Source: Zancudomyces culisetae (lineage: Eukaryota > Kickxellomycota > Harpellomycetes > Harpellales > Legeriomycetaceae). Taken from it: a stretch of 64,000 nt of DNA. The notes beneath the pieces are model-generated. The model was not told the origin of the DNA, did not search any database, and was given only the letters and a program-made list of their open reading frames with translations. The position numbers and the translations under genes are program-made. Each line of letters opens with the position of its first letter. Position 1 is the first letter of the stretch. The stretch spans positions 1-64,000 of the forward strand of contig LSSK01000248.1 of NCBI GenBank assembly GCA_001969505.1, in the 5' to 3' direction. Positions 34,249 to 45,820 of this stretch are shown here, piece by piece.

Positions 34249-34893
34249 CTATACACGCTTTTTCATATATTCTAACACTCTTTCCACTATGTCAATGGGT
34301 GCTGTGGTAAAAGCTGTCGCCGGATAAACAGACGTACTCCACTTGGGATGCGAAACCATGTTACATTGACCAATGTTAATGGTCTGGTACTTTAGTAGTC
34401 GTTGGCAGCTGTTCACCTCTGAATAGATCGTGTTTGTCGAATCTTTATTGTACACAGGTATTCCTGAGGCTGGACAAACAATATCTGCCCAGTATCCAAA
34501 CTTATTTATGCTTTCGACGAATATCTTTCCCCAAGAGTAAAAGTTACCCAACTTTTCGTCTTTTTCAATGTCACTCTCTCGATCAAAGACCATCATACTC
34601 GACCGTGTTTGTTGAAATGTTGGAATAATAAGTACCTTTTCCATTTTATTTTTGATCCCCGGAAAAACCATCAATAACTCCTGCTTTAATAGGTTTGGAC
34701 ATTTGTGAATGGAATATTCCATCTTCACCTCTATTTCGCCTGGCATATTCTCTTCACCCCCCTGCCCCTCTCCTCTTGCCATTTTTTCGGAACTGAAGCA
34801 AAATTGCTCGTTCAAGGGTAGATTTTTTAGCTTAAAGATTTCGATCTTTGGTCCCGTGATCATACTGTATTTCTTTTTTAATTTTTCTTTCAT
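34249..34893 (-). CDS. MMADHC: MMADHC (cblD) cobalamin-trafficking protein
   Basis: In animals MMADHC works with MMACHC to deliver vitamin B12 to cytosolic methionine synthase and mitochondrial methylmalonyl-CoA mutase. This 214-residue protein (ATG at 34891-34893) matches the cblD domain: CPNLLKQELLMVFPG, SWGKIFVESINKFGYWAD, CPASGIPVYNKDSTNTIYSE, and IGQCNMVSHPKWSTSVYPAT followed by the short C-terminal helix. It is shorter than the human protein (about 296), mostly at the N-terminus. Coding-like sequence continues upstream (AESFQDLCIA at about 34894-34925, possible acceptor AG at 34926), so a 5' exon, perhaps with a targeting signal, may be missing. Presence of this family implies cobalamin use, which is inference until partner enzymes are found. 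Confidence 0.83.
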   Translation of the reverse strand: MKEKLKKKYSMITGPKIEIFKLKNLPLNEQFCFSSEKMARGEGQGGEENMPGEIEVKMEYSIHKCPNLLKQELLMVFPGIKNKMEKVLIIPTFQQTRSSMMVFDRESDIEKDEKLGNFYSWGKIFVESINKFGYWADIVCPASGIPVYNKDSTNTIYSEVNSCQRLLKYQTINIGQCNMVSHPKWSTSVYPATAFTTAPIDIVERVLEYMKKRV

Positions 34894-34925
34894 TGCAATG
34901 CAAAGATCCTGAAAAGATTCCGCCT

Positions 34926-36768
34926 TTAGTATTTATATTTACTACTTGTATCCGTTTGAAGTTTGTATGTCAACCCCCATACCTTTCTCCATCTCTGATA
35001 TTCTTAGTATAGCTTTTGAACGTGATTAAAAAATTCAGGTCTTATATACTGTGGTTTATAATTCTAAAAAAAATTTTGAGGAAAAAAAAATCTAAGGATC
35101 AAATCCAAAAAAAAAACAACCTTGAATGGTAACAGTAACAGTAACGGTAACGGTAATAGTAGCATAATCAATGGCGACTCGTGATACCACTCACGAAAAA
35201 TCGTAGCACGAACTTTTTTTCTTGTGGTAAAAATTCAGAACTTTGGGGGACACAGAATAGTCTGGCTATGTTGCATGCTTTAGTACATATTTTCTTTTTC
35301 TAAAAATATTTTTACATATTACTAGGTATACCAGCAAGGTCATTGTACTTTCCGTAAATAACGGAATAATAAAACGGCCAAAAACACATAATAATTGTGG
35401 CAACCATAATCTGTAGAATTATGGAAACAAGCTCAGCATATAATTGCGCACTGCCAAGAGATCCTCTCTTTTTTTTTTACCATGTCTTTAAAGCTCACAG
35501 CGTGATCTTTTTTTAGTCATATAGGATTGATTGACCAATATAATACCCGTATCATTAACAGAATACTCCTCGCAAATAGTCCTCCACTTTCCTATTTTTC
35601 TAAAAAAAAAGTAGTCAAATTAAAAATCAGTTGTGGATGCAAGTAGCCTATCCAGAACCTAGCAGATCAAATATAACTCTGATCAATCCATTCAATCGCT
35701 GATTTTTTATATTTGACTTTTTTATCCAAGGTGGGGGATGTATCAGCATCAAGAAAGTTAGATATTGATGTGTATTTTTTTTAAAAAACAAAAATAAAAG
35801 TACAATTGGGTATTAGTACACATATGTGAAGGATCAGTAAAGTCCAGCTGTATTATTGAACAGTAGTCGGAGATCTGTTGGAAGTTGTTGATACGCTAGA
35901 AGTTTGAATATAAAAGTTATCGTCAAATTCTAGCTTTTGAGAGGCAAAAAACACTGTTGGTACTTTTAACACTGATACAGTGTACCTTGTGTGATTTTTC
36001 AAACCTATTGAGAACATGAGATTTCTTTAACTTTCTTGAACAGTCTAAATTTTGCAAAGGAAATCTGGACACACCCTGAACGGGTTGGTTCTATTGTTTC
36101 CATAGAGATACTTCGGCTCTTTTAGTTTAAAGTTGCGTAGGTGCAATATCAAGACAGCTCTATTAACTCGCCAAGACATCAAGACAAAAAGAAGCAAAAA
36201 CATGAGCATGAGCATGGGCAAATTATCAAAAGGTTTGCTCACGCTCAATGTGTATGTGGTGTATGCGCGGGCTTCTCACCTCTCCTCTTTACCCCTCTGT
36301 TGAAAATATATCACCCGTTTTATTTGGTAAAGTGTTGGGTGAACAGGTGGATGAGTAATAGGCCAAAAGCGCAAACAATTTACAAATCGACTATTTCTTA
36401 TCCATTTGCTGAAAAATCAGCAGCTATTATTTGCTGGTTAGTTTTATATTTTTAATGGGAAATAACAATGGCAAAGATGCGATACATTCTGAACTTTCGC
36501 ACTTTTCCGTACTGGTTTTGCTTGGATGCACACAGTTTATGTAATCCGCATATGTATTTCTTTTTGAAGCACTGTGATATTTTTTCAGTGGTTTCTATAT
36601 TTTTCTTTTTTTTTCTTTGTTTTTAAACGCCAGTAGCTTTAGAACAACTAGTACATAATTGTTATAATAATATATAAACCATATTCACATTTGGTAATTG
36701 GTATTTATAACTGCCTTGATGTATAAAGTTAATACTTTAAAAGCTAAAAAGTTATAGAGAATTTATTA
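34926..36768. other. Intergenic between MMADHC and the PA-RING gene (divergent)
   Basis: AT-rich; holds both promoters. Hexamer repeat GTAACA/GTAACG at 35129-35162. A 104-codon + frame at 36141-36455 has a Lys/His/Glu-rich start but no recognisable features, so I leave it out. Confidence 0.45.
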
Positions 36769-38338
36769 ATGCAATTCGTGGATTTATTTTCAATGGCAAT
36801 TCTATTTAAAGTAGTAACACTGATCCTCACTGCGACCCTCTCAGCATACTATTCCTCGGTGAATGGCGCGATAATAATACCTGTAAGTGCTCTATTAATA
36901 TCTGAATTCGTAACTATTTCTTATTTTACCACAGTATCAAATTTGCTGATAACAAATAATCACATTTTTCTTAATGATTTTTTCATTTTTAGGAAACTAA
37001 TACAACAATCTTGGTAAGGCAAATATTATACATGCCCACATCGTATCTCTATTCGGGGTTAATTCTCAATCACTTTTATTAGTAAAAATGGCAATTTCTT
37101 TTCAAAATAAACAAGAGTAATATTAACCATTAAATAGGATCAGCGGGCTGCTTTTGGAACTGAACTGGGCCCTGGTGGGCTTGAGGGCGAATTGCTCGTG
37201 GTAGGGGAGGACATCCAAGGGGATAAATACGGCTGTGAACCGACTTTTACACGTTTTGATGATAAAGACCGTGTTGGTATCGCACTTGTTCAACGGGGAA
37301 AGTGTCCCTTTGTTAAAAAAATTCGAAATCTGCAAGCTCAAGGTGCGGCAGCAGTAATTGTGGCAGATACAGAACACAATATGTCGGTGATAATGTACGC
37401 TTCTGGTAAGGCAAAGAACCTATAGTTCTCTTTATCTTGGGTAGCTTGAACCACCAGAGTTTATATTTGTAATTAATCATGCGACTCAAAATAAACATGT
37501 AATATTAATACCCACTTTTAGATAACGCATCAGACATAAGCATATACTCAACATTTATAATAAGAAACGAATATTTAAAGCTGATGGCTTCCAAGAAAGA
37601 TCAATCGGATACTCTAGTTATCAAACTTATAGACAGCAAGTTTCCTGAACCGTAAGTAGAAACCCCTTTGTATATTAGGCTAATAACTAGATTTGCTGTA
37701 GGGATGTGTAACAAGAACTTTGATACGCCTAATTTTAGGACCTTTCTTGAGGTCATGGTAGTGGCACTGGCTGTTCCAGTAGCATTCTTCCTAATGGGCT
37801 TTTTTGCCTACTGGGTTCGAGATCGTCAGAAGAAGATCAACGACTTGGCCCCTTTCGACATTGTATCTAACCTACCAAAAAGAAGCTTTTCAGTGGCGAA
37901 AATCTGTGAAGGAGATGACACGAAATGTCCAATTTGTCTTGAGGAGTATGGCGAAAATTGTGAGCTAAGGGTATTGCCCTGTAAGCATGAATATCACACC
38001 CAATGTATAGGTAAGCATTTTATTTTTATTTTTTTTATACACTACAGTGTGGTACTGAATGTCTTTACGTTCATCATATGCTAAAATTTCATCGATGGAT
38101 TCTTTAACTCATGCCCCGTGCATTTACAATTAGACCGATGGCTGACTACTTTTAAGAAATATGTAAGTTAGGTTTCATTTTTTTATCTCTTTTTCTTGGT
38201 GCAATTACTGCCCACAAACAGCACATGTATTTATATTTATTTTATAAAATTTAGTGTCCTATTTGCAAGGGGAGTGTTTGTCCACCGACTGAATCAACCT
38301 CGCTGCTAAGCTCCTTTGATACTGAGAGCAATGTCTGA
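36769..38338 (+). CDS. PA-TM-RING E3 ubiquitin ligase
   Basis: Membrane ubiquitin ligase of the RNF13/RNF167 type, expected in endolysosomal or Golgi membranes. Inferred exons: 36769-36882, 36993-37013 (21 nt), 37138-37405, 37522-37651, 37739-38010, 38134-38162 and 38255-38338, giving 305 residues with all phases consistent. A signal peptide lies at the N-terminus (hydrophobic to about residue 36). A lumenal PA domain follows (GCEPTFTRFDDKDRVGIALV, QRGKCPFVKKIRNLQAQGA). There is one membrane helix at about 182-204 and a RING-H2 finger with Cys241, Cys244, Cys259, His261, His264, Cys267, Cys279 and Cys282. The RING is split over three exons. The C-terminal tail after the RING is short (23 residues). 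Confidence 0.93.
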
Positions 38339-38945
38339 TACAAAGAAAAATTATTTTTGTCTATTCACACATTTCTTTTTTCTTTTACTCCCGTTTTCTC
38401 TCTCCTTTATTTTGCAAGTTTTTTTTATAGAAGGTATATCAGGTACTGTTTTATTACGTCATTTCCTTCGCTGTATTATAAATATTAAACACCTAAATCT
38501 ACTAGCGTACATCGAACACACACCCAGACATCGGGTGTTTTTGCAGGCTAGCACTTATCCGGCTCAAACCAGATCATGGTTAAAAAATCGATGTAGAGTA
38601 TCAATAAGTTCAAGGATATGAGTTGTGCAACACCTACGTATACCATCTTTATAAGTTTGCATTTGCACTCTCATCTAGGGTGGTAGAGTGATATCCTTCT
38701 TTCCATTTTTTCTTGGCAGTCTAGTAATATATTTAAATTACCACTATCCGCTTCCACATCTTGGTCTAACTATCAAAAATATACATTTTTTTTTTAGAAA
38801 AATTGATTTCTGGGTTCACTTATTTTGTATCTTCAAAATCAAAGTTGAACTGATAGTCCTGCTTTATTTATTCGACAATACGCATAGTACTATATTGTAT
38901 TAAAGCAATCAAGTAAGCTCTACACTAATAGGAAGTCGGTAGACG

Positions 38946-41573
38946 ATGTTCAAATGTAAGTTACTAAAAGTACAGAATAATGAATATGGCTGAAATTAAG
39001 GGGAATGAAATTATTAAATGGAGAGGGGAACAGGTGTGAGCGTAAAGGGATAGAGGGGGGGGGGTAGGAGTGGGTAAATTTATAGAATTTGTTTTGTGGA
39101 CACATACAAATGTTATCATTTTTTATTTATCTTAGCTAATTTTTCTTCGGGATTTAAAAGGCATCCTTTTGCGAGTACCAAAAGGTTCTATTTCGGTGGT
39201 AGACCTAAATATAAGCGTTTTGCTTCTGTCAGTAAGTCACACACAAACTCTTCTATTTTTTATTTTTTTTGGCAAGCTAAACCCATTTCCTTTACCTGGA
39301 ACAAAATTGGTACTATTATCTTTAGCCAGGTATACTTACAATGAATAAGGGGCGCTTTTTTACTAAATTGGATTTCATACCAAAATTAGGAGAACCTTTC
39401 TACCAGACCACAAAATTCAAATATTCTCTAGGAGCTCTTGGCGTGTTTGGGTTTATATTCTATAGATCCAACTTGGAGGAGGTCGATTTTACAGGTAAAA
39501 TAAACACCATTAATATTGTCCGGTGTTTTTTGTATGATATTGGTTTTAATTTTTAACATTAATATTGTTCATCCCTTTTACTCAGTGCACACACATTTGG
39601 GGGGGGGGTGTATTTCGTAAAATCTTTAATGAGTATCTGCTGAAGCGTTCTTTTACGTATTTTATAAAGGCAGGAAAAGATTTATGATTGTTTCACCGAA
39701 GCAGGAGCAAAAGATAGCTGAAGTTTCATATTCACAAGTCATCAGTCAGGTACTTTTCCCTTTGGATAACATAACACGCAAAAAATGCATATACTTAACA
39801 TCATTTACTTTTTATTTGTTAGTTTGGTAGCTTGCTTCTTTCCAGGCATTCAATGGTAGGTTAATTGCACAACACAAATATTCTAGTTCTTTGTATAAGC
39901 ATAATATCTAACAATATACGTACTCTTTAGGAACATAAATACGTGGAGAAAGTGGCAAATAGAATAATAAAAGGTATTATTCGTTTTTTAGCACCTTATC
40001 TGTATTGAAATGGTTTCCTCTTGGTCCTTTCTTGCCATATGAGGCAATTGATACTGAAACATACAAGTAATGGAGTTAATGTAACTTTTTAGCCGCTGGT
40101 GGTACGCCTGAAGAATGGGAGATTAATGTCATCCATAGTGAGGAGGCAAATGCCTTTGTTCTTCCCAACAGAAAAATTTTTGTTTTTACGGTACGTAATT
40201 GTGTTTGCCTTTTAACTTTATCTTTTATAGCATTATAGTATTTGTCCCTGAGAAGGATTTATACTTATTTTTTGTTAAAACAGAGATAAGAGCAAGTTGT
40301 CAATTTTAGGGAATTCTGCCGATAACAAAAAATCAAGATGGGCTAGCTGTAGTATTGGGCCATGAGGTAAAACTCTTATATTGTGATTGTGATTATGATT
40401 ATACTCATTATACGTAGATAATAAACTAGATATTGGTACATTAATAGGTCGCTCATGTTCTTGCTCGGTAACTTGAAATATATCTACACGAGTCTTTGAA
40501 ATATACAAAACTTGTCGATTTATTGTTCTTGATATATTTTCCTACTCTTTTTAGACATAGCGCGGAGCAGCTCTCATACGCTGGAATTTTGGCAATAGTA
40601 AATTGGTTTCACTCTAAATCTACCAATGATTAATATATGTTATCTCGACTGATGTTTAACACAGAAAACTAAAAAAAAAACTTGTAGATACCGCGACTTT
40701 TGTTTTTATTTGTTGATCCAGCAACTGGAATGGCCTTGGGTGGGTTATCAAAACTGTTCCTGGAGCTTCCAAATAGCAGAATTTGTGAGTCGGAGGCAGA
40801 TAGAGTAAGCAATTTTCAACTAGTATTCACCTATATTTTTTTTCCTGGTTGATTATAACCGATTTTCATAGTAAAATTATTGTTTAAATATCCTATCTAT
40901 GTAAAAAGTAAAAATAAAAACTCTATATATTTATATGAATATACATGTTTAAATAGATAGGGTAAGTTGTGTTATATAGCTCAGTTGATGTCAAAATGTG
41001 TACAAATTTATACATTTTGTTATCGACCCACACACACATATATATCCGTGTGTGTGTGTGTGTGTATTATATAGTGACAGCACCGCTGAGCCGAAGCTTA
41101 CCTAACTTTGAATGCAATATCCATAGACTGAGTCTAACAGCAAAGGCATGTTACAATCCAAATGAAGCCATTGACTTTTGGAAGGTAAACTGTTGTGGAA
41201 ACATTTTTCAATGAAACTTTATTTTTTTTTTGCATTTGGACTTTTATGAGAACCTAATTTGAACCTCGAATAGAGAATGGAGCGAATAGAGCGTCAGTAC
41301 CACAATATCGAATTACTAAGCACCCATCCAAACAGCGGGGATAGAATTGAAAAAATACAAATGTGGATGCCAGAAGCTCAACTACAGAGTGAGTTGGCTG
41401 GTTGTGCTAATACAGGCAGCAACTTTTTGGGATTTTCATCATTTTTCTAATTAGAGGCCTTCATAGCATTAGATACACGCTCATTCCACTTTTACAGGGC
41501 TATCCATCTATGGAGAAGTAAGCGAAGGGAGACGGATGGAGAGAGTAGGAAAAGTGATTGGACCATATACTAG
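38946..41573 (+). CDS. OMA1: OMA1, mitochondrial inner-membrane metallopeptidase
   Basis: M48-family zinc protease that cleaves inner-membrane substrates under stress. Fourteen inferred exons: 38946-38955, 39136-39231, 39330-39494, 39670-39749, 39931-39973, 40093-40190, 40310-40366, 40448-40467, 40555-40597, 40688-40804, 40957-40961, 41127-41184, 41274-41388 and 41455-41573. They sum to exactly 342 codons (341 residues). The N-terminus is rich in Arg, Phe and Ser like a mitochondrial presequence. A membrane segment lies at about 67-80, followed by GRKRFMIVSPKQE and NAFVLPNRKIFVFTG. The zinc site HEVAH is at 182-186, split between exon 7 and the 20-nt exon 8. The third ligand Glu238 lies in ESEAD. 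Exon 11 is only 5 nt and supplies the codons for Ile-Gly in EADRIGL. The C-terminus has STHPNSGDRI. Confidence 0.92.
41029..41065. repeat. (CA)n-(TG)n inverted dinucleotide repeat, intronic hairpin
   Basis: CACACACACA, a short TATATATCC loop, then 18 bases of GTGT. The arms are perfectly complementary, so the OMA1 pre-mRNA can fold a stable stem in intron 11, between the 5-nt exon 11 and exon 12. Confidence 0.9.
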
Positions 41574-42066
41574 CTGATCTTAGAATTAATTGACTATTAA
41601 CTCCCTTTGATGTCTATTTTACACTATTTTTATTTTGATTACAAGTTTAATGCAAATAGAGTTAATTCGGGGCCTCTGATATATTGTTTAGACTTTTTCG
41701 ATTTCCTAAACTATGATTGAAGGTGAATATAAATGTGCAATAACTTTCTTGATAAGCTCTTGGTGTAGAAAAAAAGTAACATAGCATAAAGATGTAATGA
41801 CGATTAAACGAAAATATGAAAATGTGTATATGTGTAAATGTGAAAATGTGAAAAAATACCAATACAATAATATTAACTATATGTACAGCTCAATAAGAGG
41901 ATAGTTAAACTTCGAGCTGGTGCATTGAATACACAAGCAATTAAAAATACTGTGAGTATATAAAAACCAATAACAGTATACCATGCATAGAATCTGAAAA
42001 TAGCTGCTTTAACCAAACACCAAGATAATATTGTGTAGCCGTACAAAAAAGGAATTTCAAGATTCT
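41574..42066. other. Convergent intergenic between OMA1 and the Zn2Cys6 gene
   Basis: A minus-strand hydrophobic frame at 41873-42069 abuts the Zn2Cys6 stop in a different frame and has no ATG and no splice donor linking it. I see no gene. Confidence 0.5.
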
Positions 42067-45000
42067 TCAAGACATATTCTTAGATGACACATGTTCAGGT
42101 TGATAAAATTCCTTTTTTACACTGTAGTGGTCGCTGTTAAAAATATCCAAAAAATCTATAAGCGTATTGGCCACTAGTCCAAGTTCGTATGAGTTGACAT
42201 CCCCCAATTCCTGATGTTGCGAAGGGGTTTGAAGATAATGAACTAGTCTGTAGATAGTATACAATGTGATTTGTGGAAAGTGGCTAGTGAGTACAAAATT
42301 TCTTTTTATTATACTGATGTCGTCGTCTGGAAGTAACGCGAGCATACTTAATTCAGGATCTGGATGCAAGTCATCTGCATCAAAACGAATCTTTGCTATA
42401 TATGCCCATGCATCAAGATCGCTGTCCTTGCCTAATACATGATCGGATTTGGTGGCACTGGTATTCTGTTTGTTATTGTTAACCCGATGTTGTCGATTTC
42501 TCTTTCTATACGCAAAGTAGTTTGATAGTCCAAATATACTTTTTTTTATTAATCCTACAATTTTTGTCATCATTCCATTTGTATAGTTTACTGCTATATT
42601 TCTAGTTGTATCCGTCAAGTCAATTAATTTGCTCTTAATAAAACCAAACATATCCAACATCTGGAGAAGACAGTACACATAATAAACCCTGAGAAAAGTA
42701 AATTGCAGCACCAATACGTAGATAAACATTGTTTTCGAGCCTACATTCAGTTTGGCACCTTCAAATCTGGCCCATTTTTTATCGCAAGTTTCAAAATAGT
42801 TCTCAATCTGGGAAGTAAACCTAGTCAATTCATCTTTACCTATTGTAAATCTACCCCTACTATACGCGTATCGATGGTCATGCTCGCTTCCATTATTTCT
42901 TTCTCTTGTTAGATACAAAAATTCTCCCATATAAATCTCCAACCCGTCCAGGTTTTTTTCCACACTCTCATCACCCAAATTGTTTTTTAAATAGTAAACC
43001 ATTTCCTTGATTCCTCTTTGATCTCCGTTAAGCTTGTTTAAGAGTTCCTTAACCCTGATCTCAACTACTTCGAGATAGTAAAGTATATTCAGGTAAAGCC
43101 TTTCGCCTGTATTGTTCTCCTCTTTTTGCTCAGCCAAAACGGGATCAATCCCGTTTTTTTCTTCCAAAAGATCTTCTAAATCCTTAATTATATTCTCAAC
43201 TTCAAAATATGGCGCAATAAGAGCATTTTCTACGTCCATTTTTGTTGTATCACCTACAGGGATAGTCAAGCTTTAGCATTTGTATATATCATTTCATTTT
43301 CATCTTGATTTTCGTTTTTCACCACATTTTTTTCCTGTACTAGCAATTATCTATTCTGATCCTTTGAAATGCAAAACTAGAACATAGTACTGAAACTCAT
43401 ACTTACTTGACTCTAGTAGCGATTTCCAGTTTGGTAGCTCCATCAAGAAATTTTTTTTCTGGCCAATGCTGGTAGGTACACAGTATTTGGAGGTGAAGAT
43501 GACATTTCTAACCAGCATAAGTGGTGTAAATCGCATAGCCGTTGCGGTTTTGTTGTGCATTTCACCTTTCTGAACTTTTGGGCTTTCTTCTTTCTGCTCT
43601 ATAAGCGTTGTGTAATTCCTAAATATAATATACGATTTCACATTAAAACCATGAATTCAACCTTATTTACAACAGTACATAGTCATATACAAGATTATAT
43701 CCATTGTTAACAGCGACAACAGCTTGGAGGAATAAACTTACTCGAATAAAAGTTTTGATAGTTTTAATGCCTCAGAGTGCAATCCGCATATGTTCTTATA
43801 TACTATCAAGAGGAGCAGCCCCTGAGCATATTCGAACGAAATATTTGGTTTTCCATTCTTATTCGTGATATAATTATATACATTTCTTAACACATACTGC
43901 TCACAATTCAAAAGATAACTCAGTAGACTTTTATCGTGCTGATTACTGTACAGCTCCTCTAGCTTATACAGTTTTATACATAACAACTCCATGCAGTGGG
44001 ACAAAAATGTAGTATTTTTACTAGAGTCTAGGTTCCCTTTGAGATTGTGATAAAATACTATTGGGACGATGTGATTGACATATCTGAAGTATATACCAAA
44101 TTTACCTCGCCCATCCTGCAGCATCTCCAGCACTATTGGTGCTTTTTGGAGGCGGTTGGTCATTATTGTTGGTTTACACAGCTGCTCGCCATTTTCAGAT
44201 TCTTGTTTGATAATTATCTTTGTTATGGTATTTTTTCCCCTTTTATATGGTTTTATGGCATTATTTTGCAATTTTTGGGTATTTGGATCCATGTTAATTA
44301 AACCATCCCCGCGGATTTTGACAAAAAATTGAGCGCCAACTTGGGGCTGAATATAATGTGCATCTTTCTTATTGTGTGCAACCTGGGCAAGCTGGGGTCC
44401 TATTTCCCTTTATATCATCTAAAATATTTCAATTTTTACAATAGTAATAAAGTAGAAATACATAAACACAAATCCACCCTAAAAGATATTCAAATAGTCC
44501 TTACCCCAAATACCGGTCATAAATATTATAACCATTATTACCGTTAACACTCCAAGCATAATCAATGTCGCTATTATTTATCTCTTCTGCAACACGTCCA
44601 AAGTTCATACTTCCTATTCCTTTGACTTTTATGTGGGTTGAATTACATTAGTTTTGCGATATCCAACCACAGCAATCATTTAAAGCTAACATATAACTAT
44701 GTCGTTCTAATGGTTATCACCTTACCAGAATTTTGCACAACATAGTATGTGTCAGGATTAACTCCATCAGAATTTAGAAAGTTTCTGTTATTCATACCAG
44801 TATCAAGTATGTAATTACCACTTTTGTCAAATGAAGTGGCTGTTTGGCCGCAGCATGTCAGTCCAGGGCTAAAAATGGCCGGTTGGTTTGGTGTACTAAA
44901 CGAATCTGTTCCAAATACACTATTGGATAACATGCCAAACACTACTCCATCCCTATTCCCATTCCCATCCCCATTCCCAGCTCCAGCCCCAGCTCCATTT

Positions 45001-45820
45001 CCATTTTCAGTCTTGTCTCCAGTCCTAGTCCTAGCCCCAATACCAATACCAATCCCAATACCAATCCCAGTCCCATCACATTTAAATTCCTTGTATTTTT
45101 GTTTGTCCTCTAATATTAAAATGCTACCATAAACATCCGAACAATTTCTTTGCGTAGCTCCATCGCTGCCTTTGACCTGGTTTTTTCTAGGTCTTCCCCT
45201 TTTCTTTGCCTCCATATAAGTACACCTTATCTTTTTTCTGATACACACACTACACTCAGGTTTGTTACCATCACAACGTATTTTTCGTAATCTACATTCA
45301 CTACACGCCTGTCTAACTCGTGTAGCCGGTATTTTTCTGAGACTTGGGCTACCTTCCTCAAGAAAATGCGTATTGAGTGTAGCATGTCCTTTATTTAAGA
45401 CTTCGCTATTGTAGAAATTGTAAGGACCTGGTCTTGTCCTTTGACATTCTATATTGATTGGTTTTTTTAAAATTCATTAGTAAGTATTATTGATGGCCTA
45501 CTCTTTCGTGTGGCTAAGAAAAAAAAAACAAAGATCAACTTTTCTTTGTAGGAGAAACGAGAGTTGTTAAACTAGGGAGGAATTTTCCCATTTAACTTGT
45601 GATTAATTTATAAACAAGTTTTTTTTTGTTCCAACATGCATTACTCCTTGTTCTGGTGGTGTTTGCAAGGCCAGACAGACATTATAGTTACATCTCTTAT
45701 TCACCCGTATATTTAAACATGCCAGATGTTGCCAGATACTAAGAAAAGATAGAATCATTTAATACAATACAAACACTTACGTTCACTACTGGGTGCAACG
45801 ATGAGGCTTGAGGTATACAT
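42067..45820 (-). CDS. Zn2Cys6 fungal transcription factor with middle homology region
   Basis: DNA-binding regulator of the Gal4-type class found only in fungi. Inferred exons: 45781-45820, 44726-45448, 44505-44625, 43742-44407, 43407-43618 and 42067-43253, totalling 983 codons (982 residues) with matching phases. The zinc cluster has Cys62, 65, 72, 79, 82 and 89 (CSECRLRKIRC ... CSVCIRKKIRC), followed by KKRGRPRK, an AT-hook-like basic patch at 95-102. A low-complexity Gly/Asn/Ile region follows (bases 44940-45070). Residues from about 295 form the fungal middle homology region (AQGLLLLIVYKNICGLHSEA, and later hydrophobic helices around bases 42610-42720). The target pathway cannot be told. 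The first exon is short and its Met is the only in-frame one found. Confidence 0.85.
44940..45075. repeat. Coding 6-bp repeats (Gly-Ile, Gly-Asn, Gly-Ala) in the Zn2Cys6 gene
   Basis: Hexamer units of the ATTCCC/AGCCCC/AATACC type encode alternating Gly-Ile, Gly-Ala and Gly-Asn dipeptides on the minus strand, downstream of the zinc cluster. Confidence 0.9.

Noticed and set aside
39846-39855. A 10-nt exon between OMA1 exons 4 and 5 (CAG acceptor, GTAGGT donor)
   Set aside because: Including it breaks the frame of the next exon, while skipping it gives a continuous phase-0 junction.
41873-42069. Hydrophobic minus-strand frame next to the Zn2Cys6 stop, possibly its C-terminus
   Set aside because: It is in a different frame, has no ATG, and no GT donor near the stop can link it to the transcription factor.
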